From: Timema cristinae | Lineage: Eukaryota > Arthropoda > Insecta > Phasmatodea > Timematidae | Reading direction: 5' to 3' | NCBI GenBank assembly: GCA_039000515.1 | Contig: JBCFYV010000012.1 | Span: 126,672,132 to 126,736,131 of the forward strand | DNA: 64,000 bases | Shown here: positions 34,141-44,709 of the stretch, in pieces | Layout of the letters: every line of letters begins with the position of its first letter | Numbering within the stretch: position 1 is the first letter of the stretch | Made by a program: the position numbers and the translations under genes | Notes under the pieces: generated by a model | What the model was told of the DNA's origin: nothing | What the model saw: the letters and a program-made list of their open reading frames with translations, nothing else | The model's database searches: none

Positions 34141-34831
34141 GAACACTCCACAACAAACACTCGTGAGTTGTCCTCCTCTGCATTATATTCCCAGAAGAAT
34201 TGACACTGGGCTTCTACATTAGATCCTCACATAGACTTATACTAGAAGGTTCTATTAGATCTCCAATAGAATACAGAGTATAGCTTTGAAGTTTGCCCGG
34301 AGGGGAAAGAAAATATAGGTCGGTTTCAAACATTGACGAGAATTTCTGAATAAGTGTTCTAGGAATATTTAGACCATAATTTGGAATAAATTACTTAATT
34401 CAATTATTGCTACAATATGTGACCTCCAGGATGTATATTCCAACAAACTATTGTTTCATTTTTCAGAGTATCTTCAATAATATCAAGAAAAATATAATAT
34501 TAATATTCCCACCCAATTTTTAGATTATTTCAACTAGACATATTTCACCCCTAGAACTAACGCTGGGTTACTATAATAGTTTGTCCAACTTATCGGATGT
34601 ATTCTAAATAGTTTTATATAACAATGTGAAGAAATCTGACATCTGTTCTAACTTTTGAAACATAACTTTTTTTGGTAAAAAGTAGGCCTAGTGTTCTATA
34701 GAACGAATCATAATATTAACAAATAAAAGGCCAGCCGCACAAAAGTGTAGGAACAAAGTGTTTATTCTTTCCTGTCAATTGTTATCAAAGTACTTTGTTA
34801 ACTTTCTTTGTTGTTTTCTTGTTATTCCAAG
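34141..34831. other. RSPH3: Distal part of RSPH3 intron 1
   Basis: AT-rich sequence. A fragment resembling SINE family 2 lies at about 34290-34370 (GGAGGGGAAAGAAAATATAG). A pyrimidine-rich tract (TTTCTTTGTTGTTTTCTTGT) precedes the acceptor CCAAG|A at 34830-34831. Confidence 0.55.
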
Positions 34832-35038
34832 AATGTCTATTGGCATGTGTCCTCGTTTTCCCGGTAGGATTGAGCAGGAGGGCCGGGTTCGACTCCGGAA
34901 GATGCAATCAAGCCTTGGTTACCCGAAAGACGCGGTGAAGATCAAGGATATCGACACGAGACCGAAGAGAAGGGAGGATTTGCAAGAGATTGTGAACCGG
35001 ACCTTGGACCAGGAGGGATACCAGTCGGTTTATTTCAG
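34832..35038 (+). CDS. RSPH3: Radial spoke head protein 3, middle exon
   Basis: The exon begins after a strong pyrimidine tract and AG (34830-34831). It completes the Arg codon left open by exon 1 and reads a basic helix (RIEQEGRVRLRKMQ), a KDAVKIKDIDTRPKRREDLQ stretch and EIVNRTLDQEGYQSVYF. It ends at TTTCAG|GTAACC with phase 2, which joins exactly to exon 3 so that YF-R-DKPVVPSFVP reads through. In RSPH3 this place holds the region between the N-terminal DRRVVRG box and the 'DRPPTPLF.P' box, with similar length and charge. An alternative acceptor at 34866-34867 would shorten the exon by 12 codons in the same phase. Identity by sequence alone is weak; splice-phase agreement and position carry the call. 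Confidence 0.6.
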
Positions 35039-35320
35039 GTAACCGCTAATTACCAACAAGGACTAGAACAAATTTATTTAAGGTAAATGCTAGTTACTAA
35101 AACTAAAAAGGTTTAAGGTAAATTAGATCCAGGTGACAGGTCGAATTAAATAATTATTTCTAGCCATGACGACATTGGTACAGCGATGGTAGACATATCC
35201 ACCCAAGCTATACTTGCAGTACAAAGTCACTCGTGTTACTTGTACAACTAATATTTAGCTCTGCCTGCGAGGGTGGATTTCAAACCCAGCTGGCTTCAAT
35301 GTATTAGTTTATATACAATA
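35039..35320. other. RSPH3: Start of RSPH3 intron 2
   Basis: Unique AT-rich sequence followed by a SINE family 1 scrap at about 35265-35310 (GGTGGATTTCAAACCCAGCT). Confidence 0.45.
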
Positions 35321-36287
35321 TATAGATTTCTGTGTCTTCTCCAGACAAATTACAAGATTTCTGTGTCTTCTCCAGACAAATTACAAGAGTTCTGTCTCTT
35401 CTCCAGACAAATTACAAGAGTTCTGTCTCTTCTCCAGACAAATTACAAGATTTCTGTGTCTTCTCCAGACAAATTACAGGAGTTCCGTCTCTTCTCCAGG
35501 CAAATTACAAGAGTTCCATCTCTTCTCCAGACAAATTACAAGAGTTCCGTCTCTTCTACAGACAAATTACAAGAGTTCTGTCTCTTTTCCAGACAAATTA
35601 CAAGAGTTCCATCTCTTCTCCAGACAAATTACAAGAGTTCCATCTCTTCTCCAGACAAATTACAAGAGTTCCGTCTCTTCTCCAGACAAATTACAAGATT
35701 TCTGTGTCTTCTCCAGACAAATTACAAGATTTCTGTGTCTTCTCCAGACAAATTACAAGAGTTCTGTCTCTTCTCCAGACAAATTACAAGATTTCTGTGT
35801 CTTCTCCAGACAAATTACAGGAGTTCCGTCTCTTCTCCAGGCAAATTACAAGAGTTCCATCTCTTCTCCAGACAAATTACAAGAGTTCCGTCTCTTCTAC
35901 AGACAAATTACAAGAGTTCTGTCTCTTTTCCAGACAAATTACAAGAGTTCCATCTCTTCTCCAGACAAATTACAAGAGTTCCATCTCTTCTCCAGACAAA
36001 TTACAAGAGTTCCGTCTCTTCTACAGACAAATTACAAGAGTTATGTCTCTTCTCCAGACAAATTACAAGATTTCTGTGTCTTCTACAGACAAATTACAAG
36101 AGTTCTGTCTCTTTTCCAGACAAATTACAAGAGTTCCATCTCTTCTCCAGACAAATTACAAGATTTCTGTGTCTTCTCCAGACAAATTACAGGAGTTCTG
36201 TCTCTTCTCCAGGCAAATTACAAGAGTTCCATCTCTTCTCCAGACAAATTACAAGAGTTCCGTCTCTTCTCCAGGCAAATTACAAGA
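35321..36287. repeat. 31-bp minisatellite in RSPH3 intron 2, about 31 copies
   Basis: Unit: ACAAGAGTTCTGTCTCTTCT then CCAGACAAATT. Variants are AGTTC/ATTTC, CTGTCT/CCGTCT/CCATCT/CTGTGT, CTCCAG/CTACAG/TTCCAG and CAGAC/CAGGC. Every unit contains a pyrimidine tract ending in CAG, a splice-acceptor-like word. A block of variants recurs with about 341 bp spacing (35445 and 35790), an 11-unit higher-order period. The two large overlapping plus-strand frames (364 and 334 codons) exist because the unit lacks stops and are not genes. Confidence 0.94.
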
Positions 36288-36770
36288 GATATCTTTATAT
36301 TTCCATTTGTACTGTTTCGTTCACCCAGTCTTATAGGGATATCCACATATTTACACTGATGTGGTGAGAATAGTAAAATGTACTTTTATTTATTTGCGAG
36401 AAAAGGGAATGGGAAACAATAAAGGAAAAGATTATTAATTCCAACCGGTTGGGATTATAAACCCAACCTCTTCATTATTTACACCTGACGCCCTTATCGG
36501 TGTGTCCACATGTGCGGGTTGTATAGGTAATGCAAGTCTTTATTGTTTTAAATAGGGGTAGCTAAGCGTGACTTGTGTCCACGGCTCGGCCAAGTTTTCC
36601 GGATACGTACGTTGGATCTTTCAACTTTAGGACTGATTTATTCTCCTCATAAATAAGACAAACTCTTTAATGTAAACAACAGAGTTCTATTCTCCAGGAT
36701 ATCTGGAAGTGGGAGAAAGAGCACTGGAAGGAAGGACAGACAGACAGATATCGCAGATATATTGTTTCAG
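36288..36770. other. RSPH3: Distal part of RSPH3 intron 2
   Basis: A decayed SINE family 1 head on the minus strand lies at about 36440-36515. A decoy acceptor (TTCTATTCTCCAG, 36685-36697) resembles the array unit but would put exon 3 out of frame. The acceptor consistent with exon 2 is ATTGTTTCAG at 36761-36770. Confidence 0.5.
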
Positions 36771-37342
36771 GGATAAACCTGTCGTCCCTTCCTTCGTCCC
36801 TGACAAGCTAATAGAAGACGCGGCCACCGAGATACAAACTGGGGACCTGTTTGACTTTGACGTCGAGGTGGAGCCCTATCTCGAGGTCCTGGTGGGCGCC
36901 TCGGTCTGTCAGGCGATGGACGAGGTGGTCTGGGAGAAACAAGTCGGCGCGAGTCAAAGAAGAGCCAACGTCTTCAACCAGGTCAAAGCAGGTGAAAAGG
37001 CCGAGGTGCAAAGGTTGAATGAGAGGAACAGAAGACTTGAAGAGGAGGAACAGCCGTCGGAAGAAAGAGCTCAAGGAAGGAACTTCAAAACAGGAGGATC
37101 AAGAAGTCAACATAGCGTCTGCCAATCTGGTCCGGGGAGCTTTGGTTCACGTCCTACCTCAGGTACTCAGAGGATTAACAGAGGAGGGCTACAGAATCGA
37201 GGACTTAAGGACCGACGTGGATGAACATTTCCTGCCGTGGTTGGAGGAGGAAGTGCGATCAATAATCAACACAAAGGAAGACCTTTCCAAGAAATTGCTC
37301 GGAATGATCACTACAATTAGTACTAAACACGAGACTATTTAG
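36771..37342 (+). CDS. RSPH3: Radial spoke head protein 3, core domain exon (one-base frame offset)
   Basis: This is the clearest part of RSPH3. It reads DKPVVPSFVP, then GDLFDFDVEVEPYLEVLVG, the hallmark box of the family, then a helix with AEVQRLNERNRRLEEEE, then (in the next frame) a Lys/Glu-rich helix, LVRGALVHVLPQVLRGLTEE and DEHFLPWLEEEVRSI, ending at a TAG at 37340-37342. The family core is the axoneme-binding and spoke-scaffolding part of the molecule. Frame 1 (36771 to about 37055) and frame 2 (about 37055 to the stop) are offset by one extra base within 37050-37060 (near GAACAGCCGTCGG); both sides match the family, so the break is a frameshift mutation or a consensus error. The C-terminus is shorter than in vertebrates, ending shortly after the FLPWL helix. 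Confidence 0.88.
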
Positions 37343-37559
37343 CGAGATATGTCGTCAAGAAAGAGACATACAATCAAAATGTTTGAACTGTGAACTAAAC
37401 TGAGTCTTTATTTAGCTATTAGCTTCAAGTTATTGGAATATATGATATATATGATATATTTGACTTTCGACTTTGAAATTTCAAAGCTTCACACACGCCT
37501 AATATTGTATGAATAATTCTCTGAAAAGCAACTAGGCCTATTTCACCAAAACCCGCTTG
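37343..37559. other. 3' flank of RSPH3
   Basis: AT-rich non-coding sequence. No AATAAA was seen close to the stop. Confidence 0.4.
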
Positions 37560-37765
37560 AGGAGTCGAATGGTTGTATAGGCGCCCCTTTGGTAGTAGAC
37601 TGTACTGTCATTGACGGGGTTCGAATCCTGTTCATGTGTGTACTGATGGTGGCTTTTCCTAAATGGTTTCCCACAATCCTATCCACACAAATGTAGGTAC
37701 ACGTATTCTAAATTCATCATTTCTTATCCCTAACATGTTTGGCGTAGTAAGATTATTGCTTGTAT
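37560..37765 (+). mobile_element. SINE family 1, near full length
   Basis: Head with TGACGGGGTTCGAATCCTGT (box B-like), body GGTGGCTTTTCCTAAATGGT, TTCCCACAATCCTATCCACA and TCATTTCTTATCCCTAACAT. The tail is shortened. Confidence 0.7.
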
Positions 37766-37904
37766 TCTGGACAGTCTGTGAGGTTCAAAGATGTATGAAA
37801 AATACCGCCAAGCACGCCCGACCCTAAACTTCCATCCGACAAACACGAGGATTATTTCGAGTCAGTGAATTAAAAGTCCCAGTTTGTTTGGACGAAAGGA
37901 ATGC

Positions 37905-38008
37905 CTTTACATGATGAGGGATTTGAACCCTGATCTTTCAGTCATCCAGAGACCAGTATATTGTTAGAGTGACGTCTTAGACTAATTAGACCACCGATGT
38001 GGGTCAGT
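37905..38008 (-). mobile_element. SINE family 1, head fragment
   Basis: Plus-strand reading GGGATTTGAACCCTGATCTT, then CCAGTATATTGTTAGAGTGA and CGTCTTAGACTAATTAGACC, the reverse complement of the family head. Confidence 0.6.
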
Positions 38009-38130
38009 TTTTGTTGAAATATTTGTCTCAGTACGCAATTTTGTAAAAAAAAAGAAACATGCCATGCGTTGGTTCAATTAGACAGGTCACGTGCCCTCTG
38101 TGGTCTGATGGAGGGGGTGAGGGGTTGCAG

Positions 38131-38427
38131 TTATTCGGGGGGGGGCACACGCCACCAATTAACTAGGGGCAGGGGGTTGGGGGAGGAACAGCTGACCCCG
38201 GAGCTGAGTCCCCGCTTGACATATGTTGCTCGTGCAAGATAGATAGTATCGTTCTTCCTGGGTGATATCTTGGCTATCTTCACCAGCCGACACTGCCAGA
38301 CATAACTAACCCTTCCTTCCGTTTCCGGTACACTGAGATTTACCGCTCGCGTCACGGCTAGATGGCTTCTAACACCCCTCCCTGGGGAATCGATACCGAC
38401 ATTGATTAGCGATTTATAATCGACCAT
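38131..38427 (-). CDS. Unrecognised open frame, weak exon candidate
   Basis: A 98-codon ATG-initiated frame lies in a GC-richer patch. The central part (SLINVGIDSPGRGVRSHLAV, then RVSYVWQCRLVKIAKISPRK and DTIYLARATYVKRG) has a protein-like mix of residues and no repeats, but I recognise no domain. The last ~25 codons run through G-rich low-complexity sequence. There is no clear splice donor. It could be an exon, an old transposon fragment, or chance. Confidence 0.2.
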   Translation of the reverse strand: MVDYKSLINVGIDSPGRGVRSHLAVTRAVNLSVPETEGRVSYVWQCRLVKIAKISPRKNDTIYLARATYVKRGLSSGVSCSSPNPLPLVNWWRVPPPE

Positions 38428-38539
38428 TGATGGACTGAGAAACTGCTCACTTTACCTTCGTGCGTCATAGGCTGAGGTCATGCGAGGAGAGAGAGAAGGG
38501 GAAAACACGCGATACGTCTCTTAACCAGCATAGGATATA

Positions 38540-38768
38540 ACCACACAGTCCCATTTTCATAGGAAGGGCACCTGTTCTGAGTTACCTAGAACACCACCAT
38601 CAGTCCACCAGTTATTTTCATAGGAAGGGCCCTATCTAACAGTTTTTAGACCACCACTACACAGTCCCAATTATTCCTCATAGGAAGGATGGCACCTATC
38701 TAACAGCTAGACACCACACAGTCCCATATTTCACTAAAAGTGAAGGGTCCTATCTAACAGCTAGAAAT
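38540..38768. repeat. Degenerate tandem repeat, ~70-bp unit, about 3.5 copies
   Basis: The block CACCAC...ACAGTCCCA, TTTTCATAGGAAGGG and CCTATCTAACAG(CTAG) recurs with many indels. Parts of it (ATAAGAAGGACCTTATCTGA at 41070) also precede dispersed repeat D elsewhere, so it probably belongs to that element. Confidence 0.65.
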
Positions 38769-38774
38769 TCTACT

Positions 38775-38895
38775 ATATACATGTTCATGTATTCGTACGT
38801 CAAGTAATGTGATCTTCAGCTGTCACTCTTAAAGATATTATTAATATTTATAACATAACAATAATAAAGTAAAATGTTATCAATGTTTACCTCTA
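38775..38895 (+). repeat. Dispersed repeat family D, copy 4
   Basis: TTCATGTATTCGTACGTCAA, GTAATGTGATCTTCAGCTGT, CACTCTTAAAGATATTATTA, then AACAATAATAAAGTAAAATG. The most complete 3' part of the family in the window. Confidence 0.65.
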
Positions 38896-40090
38896 TGGAT
38901 GTACGAAGTTTCGAAATGTCGAGGTCCGAGCTCGAAAGAAGGAGAAAACTTGGCTCTAATATGAACATATTAATATGTTGAATATCGTCCCCAATATCAT
39001 ATATTTCAACATATATTCAATTTGTAACAGCTACTACCAGTGTTTTAACACCGACTATTGATTTAACTATATATATATACATATATCGTAAGAATTGGTA
39101 AATTCAAATATGCAAGCACATTATTATACCAGTATAAAGCCACACGGCTGACTCACTCACTGACATTAGTGTTCACCCACTTACAGATGAGCTAGAAACT
39201 TGACATTTGGCAAACTTAGAGCTTCTAACCTGTAACCGACAGGAAAATAAAAAAAAATTAAAAAAAATAAAAAATAACCCCCAAAAAAATTCAAAATGGT
39301 GGAGCAACTTTAAAGTCGGTGCAGACCTTTCTTGGGAGGTCTCTTGTGGCTAAAAAAAAGTCTCTGGAATTACATTAGTTTACATCCACTTTCAAAGAAA
39401 ACGCACTGGGGGTTTGGGGGCGGAGCCCCTAACGAGCAAAGCGAGTGCATATATATACATCGTAAACATGTATACATTCAGATCACATAATATAATATTT
39501 AAGCTTATAGTAAACATAGCTAAATGTACATGTCAGCATATAATAATATAGTGGGCTGGACGCACTTTATGGATAATTTAAAAACTAAAAGTAGGATGTG
39601 TTATGTAACGACAACAAAAACCTTCTCCTAGGATTCAGCTTGGACTTCAAGAACTTGACATTTAAAAAGGGACCATTGCTCATCTCTCTATTTCTTTATA
39701 AGGTTTTAATGCAAACTCTGTAACTTGGAAAGGTGATACAGTTATCCTGGTTACGAACCCGGCACTTGCGACCCCTACCCCCCACCAAGGGAACACGAGA
39801 GGTCCACCTGTTGGGGCAGGCGCAGGAAGTGGTGGAGCTAATATCGACTAATGAGGCGGGCACGCGACTCTCCTTATTAATATCCGGTGTAAGTTTTCAA
39901 CGAGACGAACTGACTTGTATTGTTATTGCTAATTGGATATATATCCCTTCTCTTTCAAATGTTTCAAGCTCAGTGAGCTGTGTTGTGTTGGAGCCCAGTT
40001 GGTGAGACATAACTCACCGGCACAATCATCACAGCAGTTCGGAGAGACTGTCGTGTCAAACAAGGGGTCAGCTGGGCTCATGTAGTATAG
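38896..40090. other. Non-coding stretch with an old interspersed repeat
   Basis: At about 39130-39450 the words CTGACTCACTCACTGACATT, GAGCTAGAAACTTGACATTT and GGGGGCGGAGCCCCTAACGA occur. They have the style of a widespread invertebrate repeat, but I cannot classify it. The 90-codon frame at 39733-40005 has no domain. Confidence 0.4.
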
Positions 40091-40488
40091 GTTGTGAGTG
40101 ACTGAATTACAGGCTGAGGTTTGTGAGTGACTGAATTACAGGCTGAGGTTTGTGAGTGACTGAATTACAGGCTGAGGCTTGTGAGTGACTGAATTACAGG
40201 CTGAGGTTTGTGAGTGACTGAATTACAGGCTGAGGTTTGTGAGTGACTGAATTACAGGCTGAGGTTTGTGAGTGACTGAATTACAGGCTGAGGTTTGTGA
40301 GTGACTGAATTACAGGCTGAGGTTTGTGAGTGACTGAATTACAGGCTGAGGTTTGTGAGTGACTGAATTACAGGCTGAGGTTTGTGAGTGACTGAATTAC
40401 AGGCTGAGGTTTGTGAGTGACTGAATTACAGGCTGAGGTTTGTGAGTGACTGAATTACAGGCTGTGACTGAATTACAGGCTGTAGTTT
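40091..40488. repeat. 29-bp minisatellite, about 14 nearly identical copies
   Basis: Unit: AGGTTTGTGAGTGACTGAAT then TACAGGCTG. A single GGCTTG variant was seen. The last unit is truncated. TGA stops in the unit keep all plus frames short. Confidence 0.95.
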
Positions 40489-41059
40489 GCGAACAAGAAA
40501 ACAATTGAGCTAAATGAATCCTCCGCTCCTTTTAATGAACTGAATCATTTTGAACTGTTCCAAACATTGAACATTGTTAGCCATCTTTACCCACTTTTGT
40601 TTATTGAAACGGGCAGTTCGTGGAAGGATTGTAGTGCGCAGGCGCTCACTGTAACCATAACTAACCACGCATCATAAGCTATAACGTATCCTCAGTTATT
40701 CTATCTGTACAAGATAGCTATCGCATCTAGTCTATCTTTATTATCCTGCGGAGAGTAAAGATATGGAAATTCCTCGGTGATAATTCAAATCTTGGCAGGC
40801 AGATGCAGCAAGGGGGGGGGGAAGAGGAGGGGGTTGTTAAAAACTACCGTTAGACCAACCCGGCAATTAATATTACCAATGTCATCGAGTAGTTCTTAAC
40901 ATCCCTTTATGGTTGGGGGTGGGTGGGCTGTTGAAATAAAGATAAATATGAGAGCAGCTTCTAATTGGTCTACGGAGGGTAGGAATAGCCTTGAGGGGGA
41001 AACTGCCTGCTGTCTTAACCTAACGTTTCAATGGTAATATATTGGAGAATATAGTCTAG
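40489..41059. other. Non-coding stretch, nothing recognised
   Basis: Contains a G9 run near 40814 and a GGGGGTGGGTGGG patch near 40915. No open frame of interest. Confidence 0.4.
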
Positions 41060-41061
41060 TC

Positions 41062-41205
41062 TCCATAAGAAGGACCTTATCTGACAGATACAAAACTTAC
41101 TATATCTCCTTTCATGTATTCATACGTCAAGCTATGTCATCCATCACTTTTAACCAAACAATAACAATATAATCAAATGTTACCAATATTGACTACAAAA
41201 AAAGT
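41062..41205 (+). repeat. Dispersed repeat family D, copy 5
   Basis: CATAAGAAGGACCTTATCTG, ACTATATCTCCTTTCATGTA, TTCATACGTCAAGCTATGTC and an A/T-rich tail with AATCAAATGTTACCAATATT. It shows the part 5' of the core that links the family to the 38540-38768 block. Confidence 0.6.
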
Positions 41206-41244
41206 TTATCTTTTCTAAAGATTTGTTCCAACCAAAATCTTACT

Positions 41245-41455
41245 CAGCGTATCGGTGCTCACGCAGACTAATATCCAGGTTAATCCGGTCTGGTTTTCCA
41301 AAGATGGGCATGTCAGGGTTTGAATCAAGGTCAAGCATATTTAGGGTATTTTTTCCTAAATTGGTCCCACTCTCTTTCTATGCAGATGCGGGCACGCTTT
41401 CTTTAAATTGAACCTTTCTCCTCCCTAATACATTAGCGTAATTAGTAGGTATATA
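41245..41455 (+). mobile_element. SINE family 1
   Basis: Head region CGGTGCTCACGCAGACTAAT, box B-like TGTCAGGGTTTGAATCAAGG, body TTTTTTCCTAAATTGGTCCC, GCAGATGCGGGCACGCTTTC and CTCCCTAATACATTAGCGTA. It ends in a TATA simple repeat. Confidence 0.7.
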
Positions 41456-41555
41456 TATATATGAATATAGCTCAAAAAGATGGTAATCTTGATTTTTGGA
41501 AATAAAATTAAAATCACGATTTCACCGCGAGATATGATCATGTATATTTACCAGG

Positions 41556-43884
41556 CACAGAGGACAGATAGACACAGAGAGGACAGATAGACACAGAGAG
41601 GACAGATAGACACACAGAGGACAGATAGACACACAGAGGACAGATAGACACACAGAGGACAGATAGACACACAGAGGACAGATAGACACAGAGAGGACAG
41701 ATAGACACAGAGAGGACAGATAGACACACAGAGGACAGATAGACACAGAGAGGACAGATAGACACACAGAGGACAGATAGACACAGAGAGGACAGATAGA
41801 CACAGAGAGGACAGATAGACACACAGAGGACAGATAGACACAGAGAGGACAGATAGACACAGAGAGGACAGATAGACACAGAGAGTACAGATAGACACAC
41901 AGAGGACAGATAGACACAGAGAGGACAGATAGACACACAGAGGACAGATAGACACACAGAGGACAGATAGACACAGAGAGGACAGATAGACACAGAGAGG
42001 ACAGATAGACACACAGAGGACAGATAGACACAGAGAGGACAGATAGACACACAGAGGACAGATAGACACACAGAGGACAGATAGACACACAGAGGACAGA
42101 TAGACACAGAGAGGACAGATAGACACACAGAGGACAGAATGACACACAGAGGACAGATAGACACAGAGAGGACAGATAGACACACAGAGGACAGATAGAC
42201 ACACAGAGGACAGATAGACACAGAGAGGACAGATAGACACACAGAGGACAGATAGACACAGAGAGGACAGATAGACACACAGAGGACAGATAGACACACA
42301 GAGGACAGATAGACACAGAGAGGACAGATAGACACACAGAGGACAGATAGACACAGAGAGGACAGATAGACACACAGAGGACAGATAGACACACAGAGGA
42401 CAGATAGACACAGAGAGGACAGATAGACACACAGAGGACAGATAGACACAGAGAGGACAGATAGACACACAGAGGACAGATAGACACACAGAGAGGACAG
42501 ATAGACACAGAGAGGACAGATAGACACACAGAGGACAGATAGACACAGAGAGGACAGATAGACACACAGAGGACAGATAGACACACAGAGGACAGATAGA
42601 CACACAGAGGACAGATAGACACAGAGAGTACAGATAGACACACAGAGGACAGATAGACACAGAGAGGACAGATAGACACACAGAGGACAGATAGACACAC
42701 AGAGGACAGATAGACACAGAGAGGACAGATAGACACAGAGAGGACAGATAGACACACAGAGGACAGATAGACACAGAGAGGACAGATAGACACAGAGAGG
42801 ACAGATAGACACACAGAGGACAGATAGACACAGAGAGGACAGATAGACACACAGAGGACAGATAGACACACAGAGGACAGATAGACACAGAGAGGACAGA
42901 TAGACACACAGAGGACAGATAGACACACAGAGGACAGATAGACACAGAGAGGACAGATAGACACAGAGAGTACAGATAGACACACAGAGGACAGATAGAC
43001 ACAGAGAGGACAGATAGACACACAGAGGACAGATAGACACACAGAGGACAGATAGACACAGAGAGGACAGATAGACACACAGAGGACAGATAGACACACA
43101 GAGGACAGATAGACACAGAGAGGACAGATAGACACAGAGAGGACAGATAGACACAGAGAGGACAGATAGACACAGAGAGGACAGATAGACACACAGAGGA
43201 CAGATAGACACACAGAGGACAGATAGACACAGAGAGGACAGATAGACACACAGAGGACAGATAGACACAGAGAGGACAGATAGACACACAGAGGACAGAT
43301 AGACACACAGAGAGGACAGATAGACACAGAGAGGACAGATAGACACACAGAGGACAGATAGACACAGAGAGGACAGATAGACACACAGAGGACAGATAGA
43401 CACACAGAGGACAGATAGACACACAGAGGACAGATAGACACAGAGTACAGATAGACACAGAGAGGACAGATAGACACAGAGAGGACAGATAGACACACAG
43501 AGGACAGATAGACACAGAGGACAGATAGACACAGAGAGGACAGATAGACACAGAGAGGACAGATAGACACACAGAGGACAGTAGACACACAGAGGACAGA
43601 TAGACACAGAGAGGACAGATAGACACACAGAGGACAGATAGACACAGAGAGGACAGATAGACACACAGAGGACAGATAGACACAGAGAGGACAGATAGAC
43701 ACACAGAGGACAGATAGACACAGAGAGGACAGATAGACACACAGAGGACAGATAGACACACAGAGGACAGATAGACACACAGAGGACAGATAGACACAGA
43801 GAGTACAGATAGACACACAGAGGACAGATAGACACAGAGAGGACAGATAGACACACAGAGGACAGATAGACACAGAGAGGACAG
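41556..43884. repeat. 19-bp minisatellite, about 122 copies
   Basis: Two interchangeable unit types of equal length, ACAGATAGACACACAGAGG and ACAGATAGACACAGAGAGG, differ at one base and are mixed irregularly. Rare GAGAGTAC variants (about 41883, 42628, 42970, 43444, 43803) mark segmental duplications inside the array. 19 bp times three gives a 19-residue cycle, so all three minus frames are open for about 785-807 codons reading CPLCVYLSSVCLSVL-type peptides. Equal openness in all three frames shows these are not genes. Confidence 0.96.
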
Positions 43885-44015
43885 ACGCACATAAAAGTTG
43901 AAGACCCCTCCCTGGCCGAGGTATAAAATGTTCACGGTTCTAATAATTTGTATCTGTGATGCCCGGACCATTTACCCTGTGAGGTAGCAAACCCACCTTT
44001 GTGCGCCTTATAATA
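43885..44015. other. Short unique spacer between arrays
   Basis: Nothing recognised. Confidence 0.4.
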
Positions 44016-44445
44016 CAGGTAATAGTGTAACTTGTACCTTACAGGGTAATAGTGTAACTTGTACCTTACGGGTAATAGTGTAACTTGTACCTTACAGGGT
44101 AATAGTGTAACTTGTACCTCACGGGTAATAGTGTAACTTGTACCTTACAGGGTAATGGTGTAACTTGAACCTTACAAGGTAAGAGTGTAACTTGTACCTT
44201 ACAGGGTAATAGTGTAACTTGTACCTTACCGGGTAATAGTGTAACTTGTACCTTACAGGGTAATAGTGTAACTTGTACCTCACAGGGTAATAGTGTAACT
44301 TGTACCTTACAGGGTAATGGTGTAACTTGAACCTTACAAGGTAAGAGTGTAACTTGTACCTTACAGGGTAATAGTGTAACTTGTACCTTACCGGGTAATA
44401 GTGTAACTTGTACCTCACAGGGTAGTAGTGTAACTTGAACCTTAC
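44016..44445. repeat. 27-bp minisatellite, about 16 copies
   Basis: Unit: GTAATAGTGTAACTTGTACC then TTACAGG. A variant trio (GGTAATGG, TTGAACC, GGTAAGAG) recurs after 162 bp, a six-unit higher-order period. 27 bp is nine codons; the 99-codon minus frame is a by-product. Confidence 0.94.
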
Positions 44446-44709
44446 CGGCCTTGCGAACTGTCGGATTGAGGTGATACCTGCTGTGGCAGAACGTCTGGGA
44501 TAACTAGGTTAGTCGGAAAGGATGAGAAGGCAGGAATGATCACTCCACGGGTTCAACAGATACTTTTTAATAATAAAGACAAAGATACAAACAATTCTAC
44601 ATTTAACTCCCAAGAGAAGAGGATTGATTATAATATTGCAATCCTCCTCGTCTGCAGCAGACAGTTTGGAACGTGACCTAACAACAATTGAAAATCTTGC
44701 AGTTGGATT
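44446..44709. other. Unique spacer
   Basis: No gene. The 70-codon minus frame at 44509-44721 shows no domain. Confidence 0.4.

Noticed and set aside
35273..36367. 364- and 334-codon plus-strand frames
   Set aside because: They lie in a 31-bp intronic minisatellite that is open in two frames; the flanking exon phases of RSPH3 skip it.
36685..36700. Acceptor TTCTATTCTCCAG as the true start of RSPH3 exon 3
   Set aside because: Joining it to the exon 2 donor (phase 2) gives a frame that stops within about 25 codons; the acceptor at 36769-36770 keeps the frame and the family's P-x-F-V-P box.
41522..43971. Three overlapping minus-strand frames of 783-807 codons (Cys/Leu/Ser-rich)
   Set aside because: All three frames are equally open because of a 19-bp stop-free unit; they give the same peptide in rotation and cannot all be genes.
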